From positions 1-5,783 of the forward strand of contig JAUWCF010000074.1 in the NCBI GenBank assembly GCA_030609445.1: a stretch of 5,783 nucleotides of DNA, written 5' to 3'. This DNA is from Thermoplasmatota archaeon. GTDB taxonomy: Archaea > Thermoplasmatota > E2 > DHVEG-1. Each line of letters opens with the position of its first letter. Position 1 is the first letter of the stretch. The notes below the pieces were generated by a model, which searched no databases, was not told where the DNA came from, and was given only the letters and a program-made list of their open reading frames with translations. This document shows, piece by piece, positions 1 through 5,278 of the stretch. The translations under genes and the position numbers were made by a program.

Positions 1-103
1 GGAAATACTTCTTCCAGGCATCAGTTATTTCTCGAATATGTGGCTTATCTTTATTCAGAATCTGAGCCCTGAAATCCCCTGCATATAAATGTACTGCATT
101 CAA
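1..103 (-). CDS. possible 5' end of an unidentified gene running off the left edge
   Basis: On the minus strand one frame stays open from about position 103 to the window edge. It begins at a TTG and encodes about 34 residues of ordinary protein-like composition, including the stretches LYAGDFRAQ and HIREITDAWKKYF. An in-frame TGA lies just upstream, so any start must be at or very close to the TTG. A TATA-like sequence, TTATAATA on the minus strand near 130-137, sits about 30 bases upstream. That spacing would suit a short-leader transcript. There is no clear Shine-Dalgarno sequence. I do not recognise the family, and the piece is too short to exclude chance or a decayed gene. Confidence 0.3.
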   Translation of the reverse strand, partial: MNAVHLYAGDFRAQILNKDKPHIREITDAWKKYF

Positions 104-222
104 AACACTACATCAACCATGCTGACATGTATTATAACCAGGCACCTGTGGATTGGATTGCAAATGCAATAAAACCACAAAAAGGAGGCGGTAAAAAGAA
201 AGGTTAGTTTTAAGGAGAAAAT

Positions 223-250
223 CAACAGAACCCGATTTTAAGGTCTGTTG
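223..250 (-). terminator. hairpin downstream of tRNA-Arg
   Basis: Two perfect 7-base arms, CAACAGA at 223-229 and TCTGTTG at 244-250, can pair. Two further C-G pairs form across one bulged A, leaving a loop of about nine bases. The hairpin begins 27 bases past the 3' end of the minus-strand tRNA-Arg. Read on that strand, it is followed by a T-rich stretch beginning GATTTTCTCC. This fits a 3' end or terminator element for the tRNA transcript. Archaeal termination usually relies on T-runs rather than hairpins, so the role is inferred. Confidence 0.35.
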
Positions 251-276
251 ACCAAATTCCCTTCGAGAGAGCAGTA

Positions 277-350
277 CGGATCTGCCGGGATTCGAACCCG
301 AGTTAGAGGCTCCGGAAGCCTCTGTGATATCCAAGCTACACTACAGACCC
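277..350 (-). tRNA. tRNA-Arg (anticodon CCG)
   Basis: The minus strand folds into a full cloverleaf of 74 bases. The acceptor stem is GGGTCTG with CAGATCC (one G-T wobble), and the discriminator is G. The D arm has a GG in its loop. The anticodon stem GAGGC/GCCTC closes the loop TTCCGGA, giving anticodon CCG at 313-315, which reads CGG arginine codons. The T arm TCGGG/CCCGG (one T-G wobble) holds loop TTCGAAT. The variable region is short. No intron is present and CCA is not encoded, so CCA must be added after transcription. No strong TATA box is visible just upstream. The gene may therefore share a transcript with the small zinc-ribbon gene 100 bases upstream, which lies on the same strand. 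Confidence 0.95.
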
Positions 351-424
351 TAGATGTACTATTGCTATCAGGATATGTGTTAATAGATTTTTCTTGATTG
401 CCAAAACCTTAAACTTAAATAATC

Positions 425-438
425 AAATTTCAAAAAAT
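425..438 (-). terminator. T-run after the small zinc-ribbon gene
   Basis: On the minus strand a run of six T (432-437) starts 14 bases after the stop codon of the zinc-ribbon gene. It lies inside the 14-base sequence ATTTTTTGAAATTT. The same 14-mer occurs at the same spacing after tRNA-Met (5407-5420, plus strand). T-runs are the usual archaeal intrinsic termination signal. Confidence 0.4.
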
Positions 439-450
439 ATGTTTGAGAGA

Positions 451-615
451 TCAGCTTCTCTTTGTCTCTATCCATTTAACTAATTCTTTTCTACATTCAA
501 TGCAAAGATGATATTCATATGGCTTTCCTTTACCAGTCATAGCATAATCCATACGTACAATAGAATCAAATAAATCCTTGTAAGATTTTTTGCATCTATC
601 GCATTGTAATTCCAT
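451..615 (-). CDS. small zinc-ribbon protein, 54 aa, function unknown
   Basis: Translating the minus strand from an ATG at 613-615 gives 54 residues ending in TGA at 451-453. It has two CxxC pairs, C5-DR-C8 and C38-IE-C41, about 30 residues apart. This is the layout of a compact zinc ribbon that binds one metal ion. Between the knuckles is a mixed charged and aromatic stretch, and the C-terminus is a basic helix (KELVKWIETKR). No membrane segment or signal peptide is visible. A GGAG Shine-Dalgarno sequence (622-625) sits 6 bases before the ATG, and a TATA box lies at 635-642, so it appears to have its own promoter. It follows the rpo7-rps27ae operon on the same strand after a 75-base gap. I do not recognise a named family. 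A nucleic-acid or ribosome-associated role is only suggested by size, charge and neighbours. Confidence 0.75.
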   Translation of the reverse strand: MELQCDRCKKSYKDLFDSIVRMDYAMTGKGKPYEYHLCIECRKELVKWIETKRS

Positions 616-634
616 TGTTTTCTCCAAATAATAA

Positions 635-642
635 TTTATAAA
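635..642 (-). promoter_or_regulatory. TATA box for the small zinc-ribbon gene
   Basis: The perfect palindrome TTTATAAA matches the archaeal TATA consensus. It lies 20-27 bases upstream of the ATG at 615, so transcription would start at or within a few bases of the start codon. That implies an almost leaderless mRNA, which conflicts with the GGAG at 622-625. Either the TSS is slightly upstream or read-through from rps27ae also supplies transcript. Confidence 0.5.
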
Positions 643-690
643 TTCCTGCCGTACTTACTTATCAAAATTAAATTAGAATTAGTTTAGAAT

Positions 691-954
691 CTATTCTTTT
701 TCTTCTTTTGGTTTTTCTGATTGGACCGGTTCTTCAGGTTGTTGTTTTTCTATGTTTTCAACAGGTTTTTCTTCTTTTGATGTTTCAACAGGTTTCACAG
801 GTGTTTTACTTTTAAACTCGGTATAGCCACATGCTCCGCAACTTAATCTATCCTTATGTTCAGCAAGAAATACACCATCACCACATTTTGGACAGTTTCT
901 CCTCAATCGAACAATTTTATCTCCTTCAACTTTGAATATCTCTCTTTTTTTCAT
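691..954 (-). CDS. rps27ae: small-subunit ribosomal protein S27ae (eS31) with long charged tail
   Basis: An 87-residue protein with the S27ae zinc-ribbon core: the start [14 protein letters not shown], the basic [10 protein letters not shown], and two knuckles, C21-PK-C24 and C39-GA-C42, followed by GYTEF. The family binds zinc and sits in the head of the archaeal and eukaryotic 30S/40S subunit. In eukaryotes it is made as a ubiquitin fusion, and no ubiquitin is present here. Archaeal members are usually about 50-60 residues. Residues 49-87 are an extra tail of Lys, Glu, Pro, Val and Gln with no hydrophobic core, predicted to be disordered. The gene is last in the five-gene minus-strand operon, two bases after the rps24e stop, and ends in TAG. 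Confidence 0.93.
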   Translation of the reverse strand: MKKREIFKVEGDKIVRLRRNCPKCGDGVFLAEHKDRLSCGACGYTEFKSKTPVKPVETSKEEKPVENIEKQQPEEPVQSEKPKEEKE

Positions 955-956
955 GA

Positions 957-1475
957 TTATTCCTTCTTTTCCTCAGCAGTTTCTTCTTCTTTAGGCTTTT
1001 CAGTCTCTTCTGTTTTTTCTTCAGCAGGTTTCTCATCGTTTTCTGTTTTTTTAGCCTCTTCTTCTTTTACATCTTGTTCAGCTGGCGGTTCTTCCTTTTT
1101 AGGTCCTTCAGTAGTTTCTTCTGGTTTTTCTTGTGGTTGTTCTGCAGGTTTTTTCGGTTCTTCCTTTGATGGTTTCTTTTCTTCTGTTAGGACATTGTTT
1201 CTTTTAAGGATATACTTTTTCTCCCAGGTTTCTGCTTCCTTTACTGATTTATACACTTTAGCGTATCCAACAGTATCCGTGCTTCCAAAGCTTGACTTCA
1301 TGAAATTAACGATGACGTTTTCTTTTTTAACATTTAGTTTCTCTGCAAGTTCACTTCGTACAAGTTCGCGTTTTGGCGTTTTCTCACTTTCATGATGCAC
1401 CATGAAATGAACTTCTGTTCTCTTTAAGAGTGGATTATTTGTTTTTGATTGAATCTCTACTTCCATATCTATCAC
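957..1475 (-). CDS. rps24e: small-subunit ribosomal protein S24e (eS24) with long acidic tail
   Basis: The first ~97 of 172 residues match S24e: [18 protein letters not shown] at the N-terminus, then [12 protein letters not shown], the loop [15 protein letters not shown] and EKKYILKRN. This is a small-subunit ribosomal protein shared by archaea and eukaryotes, normally about 100 residues long. Residues 98-172 are a 75-residue low-complexity extension of Glu, Lys, Pro, Thr and Ala, almost doubling the protein. The start given is a GTG whose GTGA overlaps the stop of the DUF359 gene by 4 bases, which suggests translational coupling. An in-frame ATG three codons later (1464-1466) fits the usual family N-terminus equally well and has the SD-like GTGAT just before it. 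The rps27ae start follows two bases after the stop. Confidence 0.93.
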   Translation of the reverse strand: MIDMEVEIQSKTNNPLLKRTEVHFMVHHESEKTPKRELVRSELAEKLNVKKENVIVNFMKSSFGSTDTVGYAKVYKSVKEAETWEKKYILKRNNVLTEEKKPSKEEPKKPAEQPQEKPEETTEGPKKEEPPAEQDVKEEEAKKTENDEKPAEEKTEETEKPKEEETAEEKKE

Positions 1476-1972
1476 ATTCTGTCTAATATCTCTTTTACTT
1501 TACGTTTATGAGCCGTTGTAGCCTTAACAACTACGACCCCTTTATTCGGCAATCCATATATTATTGTTGCGTCTGATGGAGCTAGAAAGATTGCAGCAAG
1601 TGCAGCAAGGTCTTCTTCACCATCAATTTCTATACGAAACGGGCCTTCAACTCTCTTTTTGAATGCCAATTCTATCGCATTCCAGAGTTCATCAGTTATT
1701 GTGCCCGGTGGGTTTTTTACATTTATCTGTTTTGCATCAAAACCTTTGATTTTCTCTTTCACATCTAAAGCATAATCTTTCCGTTTAAGGATATAATCAA
1801 CAATGCAAACCCCTGGTTTCACTCCATTGTCTAGAAGTGTAAATGTTACAAGATCTCCAACTGAAACAATATATTCCTCATGAGAAATAAGTTTCAAAAG
1901 TTCTTGTTCATCGACAAGACGTCCCAAAGGCTCTTTTAATGCGTCCCTTAAATCATTGGGTAAGACAAACAT
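1472..1972 (-). CDS. GTP-dependent dephospho-CoA kinase (DUF359 family)
   Basis: A 166-residue protein of the DUF359 family, identified as the archaeal GTP-dependent dephospho-CoA kinase. It would phosphorylate the ribose 3'-OH of dephospho-CoA, the last step of CoA synthesis, in the cytoplasm. Visible family blocks are VSVGDLVT (36-43), VCIVDYILKRKD (55-66), NPPGTIT (87-93), IDGEEDLA (116-123) and YGLPNKGVVVV (139-149). The aspartates and glutamates in these blocks are the likely metal and nucleotide ligands. Length is close to the family norm, with no membrane segments. The gene starts two bases after spt4 ends and overlaps the rps24e start by 4 bases, so it lies in the middle of an information-processing operon. 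That is a recurrent archaeal arrangement for this family. Confidence 0.88.
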   Translation of the reverse strand: MFVLPNDLRDALKEPLGRLVDEQELLKLISHEEYIVSVGDLVTFTLLDNGVKPGVCIVDYILKRKDYALDVKEKIKGFDAKQINVKNPPGTITDELWNAIELAFKKRVEGPFRIEIDGEEDLAALAAIFLAPSDATIIYGLPNKGVVVVKATTAHKRKVKEILDRM

Positions 1973-1974
1973 TA

Positions 1975-2160
1975 CTACCTTACCTTCAATGCATATTTAC
2001 CTGGTTTTGTGATATTCATCTTTTTTGCAATCTGTGATCTTGCAGGGTCACGGATAATGACGTAGCCTCTCCATCGTTTCACTGTTTTCTCTGAACAATA
2101 CGGGCAGCGATCCTTTTCTGTTATCAAATGACAGTTTTTACAGGCATTACGTGTCTTCAT
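1975..2160 (-). CDS. spt4: transcription elongation factor Spt4 (RNA polymerase subunit E'')
   Basis: A 61-residue zinc protein with the Spt4/RpoE2 pattern: C7-KN-C10 with HLIT, then C19-PY-C22, then a short sheet with GYVIIRDPARSQIAKKM. Spt4 pairs with Spt5 (the NusG homologue). The pair clamps RNA polymerase and increases processivity; the hydrophobic and acidic VIIRDP strand is the usual Spt5-binding face. Length is typical for archaea. The start ATG overlaps the rpo7 stop by 4 bases (ATGA), and the DUF359 ATG lies two bases after its TAG. This is the classic rpo7-spt4 pair. Confidence 0.94.
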   Translation of the reverse strand: MKTRNACKNCHLITEKDRCPYCSEKTVKRWRGYVIIRDPARSQIAKKMNITKPGKYALKVR

Positions 2161-2765
2161 TTCTTACCCTTCTTTTTCTTTTTGTCTTTCTTTTTATCGT
2201 CCTTTTTATCGTCCTTTTTTTCATCTTTTGGTTCTTTCAGCCATTCATGGGCACCAAGAGCAGGTTGTCTCATGGTAAGACCGATTTTGCTTTCTCTTGC
2301 AGATAACTCATTTAAACTAATTGCAACAATTCTTGCCCGAACATGATCTCCAACTTTAAGCACTTTCTTGTTTTCTTTCCCTACAATTCTTTCGTTTTCA
2401 GCATCGACGTTCACATAATCATTCATTATTTGGCTCATATGAATTAATGCATCAAGCGGTCCTATATGGCAGAATGCACCAAATTCAACGATTTCACAGA
2501 TTAGTGCATCAGTCATTTCTTGCAACGTTGGATTGAAGGTAAGCGCCTCAAATTCGACCTTTTGATACATTCCTCCATCACCATGGATAACGATTCCGTC
2601 TCCGAGCGTATTTATGCTATCGACTGCAACAATCAACCCATGTTTTTTCCGTATTGTTCCTTCAAATGTTTTTTGGACAATATTGTTTATTGCATCGTTT
2701 AAATCTTCGCCGAACCGCTCCGGTGGCACTCGTACTGTATCATTTAATTTTACTAATGTATACAT
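2157..2765 (-). CDS. rpo7: RNA polymerase subunit Rpo7 (RpoE1) with lysine/aspartate-rich tail
   Basis: A 202-residue homologue of archaeal Rpo7 and eukaryotic Rpb7. The N-terminal RNP-like domain (about 1-80) has the family opening MYTLVKLNDTVRVPPERFG. It is followed by an S1/OB RNA-binding domain (about 82-165) with EIVEFGAFCHIGPLDALIH. It ends at the usual SKIGLTMRQPALGAHEWL. With Rpo4, Rpo7 forms the polymerase stalk, which binds nascent RNA and aids initiation and termination. After residue ~176 there are 26 extra residues, almost all Lys and Asp, encoded partly by a 12-base tandem repeat. The start ATG agrees with the family N-terminus. It is the first gene of the minus-strand operon, with the promoter in the divergent region beyond 2765. 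Confidence 0.95.
   Translation of the reverse strand: MYTLVKLNDTVRVPPERFGEDLNDAINNIVQKTFEGTIRKKHGLIVAVDSINTLGDGIVIHGDGGMYQKVEFEALTFNPTLQEMTDALICEIVEFGAFCHIGPLDALIHMSQIMNDYVNVDAENERIVGKENKKVLKVGDHVRARIVAISLNELSARESKIGLTMRQPALGAHEWLKEPKDEKKDDKKDDKKKDKKKKKGKK
2191..2214. repeat. 12-bp tandem repeat coding the Rpo7 tail
   Basis: Two perfect adjacent copies of TTTTTATCGTCC (2191-2202 and 2203-2214) are followed by a partial T-rich copy. They lie in frame in rpo7 and encode the repeated unit DDKK/KKDD of the charged tail. Being a multiple of three, copy changes would alter tail length without a frameshift. Confidence 0.85.
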
Positions 2766-2928
2766 TTTATCACGTTTATATAGTACAAAATCGACTTGGA
2801 ATGAACTTGTTCCTTAAATTCTTTTTGAATGCTTAAAACCAGCTAAAACATATATGTGTTGTGTATAAAAAAAATTTGCTGAGATGTCATCTGAACACAT
2901 TTCCACTCCAAATTATGGAAGGAGAAGA

Positions 2929-2937
2929 TTTATAAAA
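2929..2937 (+). promoter_or_regulatory. TATA box of the rps6e operon
   Basis: TTTATAAAA preceded by the purine-rich AGGAGAAG (a BRE-like context) is a strong archaeal core promoter. Transcription would start near 2960, giving a leader of roughly 64 bases before the rps6e ATG. A second, weaker element, GATATAAAC (2993-3001), would give an almost leaderless transcript and is less likely given the Shine-Dalgarno sequence. Confidence 0.65.
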
Positions 2938-3008
2938 TATCCGCTATTCCACTTGTTGTAATAGTTAGAGTAATATTTACAGTACCGAATCTGATATAAA
3001 CGATTCAA

Positions 3009-3014
3009 AAGGAG
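3009..3014 (+). promoter_or_regulatory. Shine-Dalgarno sequence of rps6e
   Basis: AAGGAG, followed by AAAATAACG and the ATG, is complementary to the 3' end of archaeal 16S rRNA. Its spacing is 9 bases. It fixes the rps6e start at 3024. Confidence 0.8.
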
Positions 3015-3023
3015 AAAATAACG

Positions 3024-3455
3024 ATGGTAGAATTCAAAATAGTAGTAAACGATACAAAAAATGGTAAATCACATAGTATCTTAGTAAGCGGTCATCATGC
3101 TAACTCCCTGATCGGTAAAAAGATACACGATGAAGTCGATGGTATTTTTGTCTCATTACCAGGATATAAATTGCAGATAACTGGTGGTACTGATAAAAAC
3201 GGTTTTCCGATGAGAACAGATTTACCTGGAACAATAAGACGGAGATTGCTTCTTAGTGAAAGTCTAGGGTTCAAGCCAAAAGATTCTGGGGTGCGAAAAA
3301 AGAAATCTGTACGGGGAAATACGATAAATCAAGATGTCGTACAGATCAACATGAAAGTTGTTAAACACAGTTCAAAACCTATTGAAGACATTATTAAAGC
3401 AGAGGCTAAAAAGGAAGACGAGGGTAAGAAAAAGGAGAAAGAGGAACAAGAATGA
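3024..3455 (+). CDS. rps6e: small-subunit ribosomal protein S6e (eS6)
   Basis: A 143-residue protein matching archaeal S6e: [17 protein letters not shown] at the start, [12 protein letters not shown], the signature [11 protein letters not shown], then [12 protein letters not shown], and the basic [11 protein letters not shown]. It belongs to the small ribosomal subunit; eukaryotic S6 is the target of S6 kinase through a C-terminal helix that archaea lack. The conserved core ends near residue 115. The remaining ~28 residues are mainly Lys and Glu, a milder form of the tails on Rpo7, eS24 and eS31. The start is fixed by a strong Shine-Dalgarno sequence and family alignment. It is first in a plus-strand operon, and its TGA overlaps the aIF2-gamma ATG by 4 bases. 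Confidence 0.94.
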   Translation: MVEFKIVVNDTKNGKSHSILVSGHHANSLIGKKIHDEVDGIFVSLPGYKLQITGGTDKNGFPMRTDLPGTIRRRLLLSESLGFKPKDSGVRKKKSVRGNTINQDVVQINMKVVKHSSKPIEDIIKAEAKKEDEGKKKEKEEQE

Positions 3456-4696
3456 GTTTTCCAAAGCCACCTGAGGTAAATATTGGAATGATCGGCCATG
3501 TTGATCATGGTAAAACAACGTTAACTCAACGACTGACTGGGAAATGGACTGATGAACATTCTGAAGAACTCAAAAGAGGTATCTCCATACGACTTGGATA
3601 TGCTGATGCTGCTTTTTATAAATGTCCAAAATGCGATGAACCAGAGTGCTATACGGTACAGAAAAAATGCCCTAATTGCGATAGTTCCTGTGAACTGCTA
3701 AGGGTGGTTTCTTTTGTTGATGCGCCGGGTCATGAGACATTGATGGCAACCATGCTTTCAGGTGCTGCTATTATGGATGGAGCAGTCCTTGTGATAGCTG
3801 CTAATGAAAAGTGTCCTCAGCCTCAGACAAGAGAGCATTTAACAGCCCTTGAAATCTCCGGTACAAAAAACATAGTTATCGTTCAGAATAAAATTGATCT
3901 TATCTCTGAAAAAGATGCAGTAAAAAATTATGAGCAGATCACCAAGTTTGTAAAAGGAACCTGCGCAGAGGATGCTCCAATTATTCCTGTAAGTGCCCAT
4001 CATGATATCAACATTGATGTTTTAATAAAAACAATGGAAAAGTGTATCCCAACGCCCGAAAGAGATACGAACAAACCTCCGCTTATGTATATTGCACGAA
4101 GTTTTGATATCAATAAACCCGGTGCAAGACCTTCTGAGTTAAAAGGCGGTGTCGTTGGAGGTTCATTAGTACAAGGAGTTTTAAAAAAAGGTGATGAAAT
4201 TGAGATCTCGCCAGGGCGAAAAATCGAAGTTGACGGCAAACAAACCTTTGAACCAATTATTACCAACGTCCATTCGTTTTTTACCGGTGGAATTCCAACT
4301 GATACAGCAAGCGCTGGAGGGCTTCTTGCCATAGGTACTGAGCTTGACCCTGCACGAGTAAAATCTGATTCTTTCTCAGGGAAAATTGTCGGAAAACCAG
4401 GGCAGATCCCTTCTGTTTTAGAGAGCTTTGATTTATCAATTCATCTTTTGAAACGTGTGGTTGGAACAATTGAAGAGAAAAACGTTGAGCCATTAAAAAC
4501 AAACGAACCACTTATGCTTACTGTTGGTACAGCAACTACTGTTGGCGTTATCACAGAACTACGGGAAACGAAGGTTCGTGTGAAGTTGAAGTTATCTGTC
4601 TGTGCTGAGGAAGGACAAAGAATTGCTGTGAGCAGAAGAATCGAAGGAAAATGGCATCTCATTGGGTATGGGGAGATAGCATACATAAAACAGTGA
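3452..4696 (+). CDS. eif2g: translation initiation factor 2 subunit gamma (aIF2-gamma)
   Basis: A 414-residue translational GTPase, full length for archaeal aIF2-gamma. In complex with the alpha and beta subunits it delivers initiator Met-tRNA to the small subunit. GTPase motifs are all present: G1 GHVDHGKTT (15-23), switch 1 around [10 protein letters not shown] (41-50), G3 DAPGH (90-94), G4 NKID (146-149) and G5 SAH (181-183). The family-specific zinc knuckle, C58-PK-C61 and C73-PN-C76, lies between switch 1 and G3. Domains II and III follow, with [21 protein letters not shown] and the conserved end [13 protein letters not shown]. The gene is coupled to rps6e by a 4-base ATGA overlap, and its own stop overlaps the likely GTG start of the PIN gene by 4 bases. 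Confidence 0.97.
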   Translation: MSFPKPPEVNIGMIGHVDHGKTTLTQRLTGKWTDEHSEELKRGISIRLGYADAAFYKCPKCDEPECYTVQKKCPNCDSSCELLRVVSFVDAPGHETLMATMLSGAAIMDGAVLVIAANEKCPQPQTREHLTALEISGTKNIVIVQNKIDLISEKDAVKNYEQITKFVKGTCAEDAPIIPVSAHHDINIDVLIKTMEKCIPTPERDTNKPPLMYIARSFDINKPGARPSELKGGVVGGSLVQGVLKKGDEIEISPGRKIEVDGKQTFEPIITNVHSFFTGGIPTDTASAGGLLAIGTELDPARVKSDSFSGKIVGKPGQIPSVLESFDLSIHLLKRVVGTIEEKNVEPLKTNEPLMLTVGTATTVGVITELRETKVRVKLKLSVCAEEGQRIAVSRRIEGKWHLIGYGEIAYIKQ

Positions 4697-5058
4697 TTCT
4701 TGACAGCAGTGCTGTCATTATGTGTTTTGAGTTTTCAATTGATCTTGAAAAAGAGCTGACAAGACTTTTAGGATCATATCATATTGTTGTTCCCTCGTCT
4801 ATCATTGGAGAGCTAGAGTTTTTATCAAAAAAGGGTGCAGGAAACAAAAAGATAAAGGCTAAAGCGTCGCTAAAGCTTGTTGAAAACTATGAGACTGTCG
4901 TTGTTGATGAAAAAAATGCAGACGACTCGCTTATAATTTTAGCTAAAAGGATGAATGGTGTTGTTGTCACCAACGACAAGGAACTACGGAAGAGACTAAG
5001 GGACGCATCGGTTTCAGTAGTTTTTCTACGTGCTAAGAAAAAATTGATGATGGAGTAA
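4693..5058 (+). CDS. Fcf1/Utp24-like PIN-domain ribonuclease
   Basis: A PIN-domain protein of 121 residues if begun at GTG 4693. The four acidic clusters of the metal-dependent nuclease site are visible: D4 in ILDSS, E40 in GELEFL, D77-D78 in NADDSLI and D95 in TNDKEL. The opening resembles the archaeal PIN group found next to aIF2-gamma and related to Fcf1/Utp24, which cleaves pre-rRNA in eukaryotes. A role in 16S rRNA processing is inferred from family and context; a toxin role is unlikely, since no antitoxin gene is adjacent. I prefer GTG because it overlaps the aIF2-gamma stop by 4 bases (GTGA), like other junctions here. An in-frame ATG at 4651 would add 14 residues constrained by the aIF2-gamma C-terminus. 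It is last in the operon, with a basic C-terminus. Confidence 0.88.
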   Translation: MILDSSAVIMCFEFSIDLEKELTRLLGSYHIVVPSSIIGELEFLSKKGAGNKKIKAKASLKLVENYETVVVDEKNADDSLIILAKRMNGVVVTNDKELRKRLRDASVSVVFLRAKKKLMME

Positions 5059-5079
5059 TTGTTTCGAATTTTACATATA

Positions 5080-5217
5080 TCAAAGTTCAAGGAAGTGTAG
5101 GTTTACTCCAAGTTTTTCAATCTCTTGTTTTGTAGCATTATCTACACGTACACCACCAACAGCAACCGCCTTTGTTTTATATTTCTTGCATGCAGCTTCT
5201 GCTATTGGTTTTAACAA
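5080..5217 (-). pseudogene. C-terminal remnant of an unidentified gene
   Basis: On the minus strand a frame open from about 5244 ends in TGA at 5080-5082. Its last 45 codons, from a TTG at 5217, read like the end of a folded alpha/beta domain: KPIAEAACKKY (helix), KAVAVGGVRV (strand), ATKQEIEKLG (helix), VNLHFLEL (strand). There is no ATG or Shine-Dalgarno sequence, and an in-frame TAA at 5245-5247 blocks extension. The 5' part therefore appears lost next to the tRNA-Met gene. The TATA element at 5242-5253 could also fire leftward and give a transcript starting close to the TTG, so a live 45-residue leaderless gene is not excluded. I do not recognise the family. It converges on the PIN gene with a 21-base gap. 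Confidence 0.45.
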
Positions 5218-5241
5218 AATAATGAAAATTCGCCAAGAAAG

Positions 5242-5253
5242 TTTTTATAAATA
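5242..5253 (+). promoter_or_regulatory. TATA box of tRNA-Met
   Basis: TTTTTATAAATA lies 26-37 bases upstream of the first tRNA base (5279). This predicts transcription starting a few bases before the mature 5' end, typical of archaeal tRNA genes. Its core TTTATAAA is symmetric, so leftward use is also possible. Confidence 0.7.
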
Positions 5254-5278
5254 AGTCTTATATCCTGCATTCTATCAT

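Larger units (their letters stand above)
2766..3023. promoter_or_regulatory. divergent promoter region between the two operons
   Basis: This 258-base AT-rich gap separates rpo7 (leftward) from rps6e (rightward) and must carry both promoters. For rps6e see the TATA box at 2929-2937. For rpo7 the best match is TATATAAA on the minus strand (2775-2782), but it ends only 9 bases before the ATG, too close for a normal TSS. Other candidates are AATTTAAGG (minus, about 2812-2820) and the TTTTTATAC region near 2864-2872. A perfect 10-base palindrome, ACATATATGT, lies at 2848-2857 and could be a regulator site or chance. No convincing gene is visible. Confidence 0.6.

Noticed and set aside
113..334. 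73-residue minus-strand reading frame
   Set aside because: It runs through the tRNA-Arg gene and its 3' flank and has no recognisable domain, so it is a chance frame.
856..1395. 179-residue plus-strand frame, rich in Ser and Phe
   Set aside because: It is the antisense of the Glu/Lys-rich tails of rps24e and rps27ae. GAA and AAA codons read backwards give Ser and Phe runs.
2128..2346. Plus-strand frame with Phe/Leu-rich, membrane-like segment
   Set aside because: Antisense of the lysine-rich Rpo7 tail; the hydrophobic run is an artefact of reversed AAG/AAA codons.
2884..2961. 25-residue plus-strand ORF starting MSSEHISTPNY
   Set aside because: It contains the rps6e TATA box and has no ribosome binding site.
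4000..4686. Several minus-strand frames of 76-110 residues
   Set aside because: All are antisense shadows of aIF2-gamma, which is complete and conserved on the plus strand.
4693..5058. PIN gene as a VapC toxin of a toxin-antitoxin pair
   Set aside because: No antitoxin gene is adjacent. The operon partners and sequence fit the aIF2-gamma-linked Fcf1-like PIN group better.
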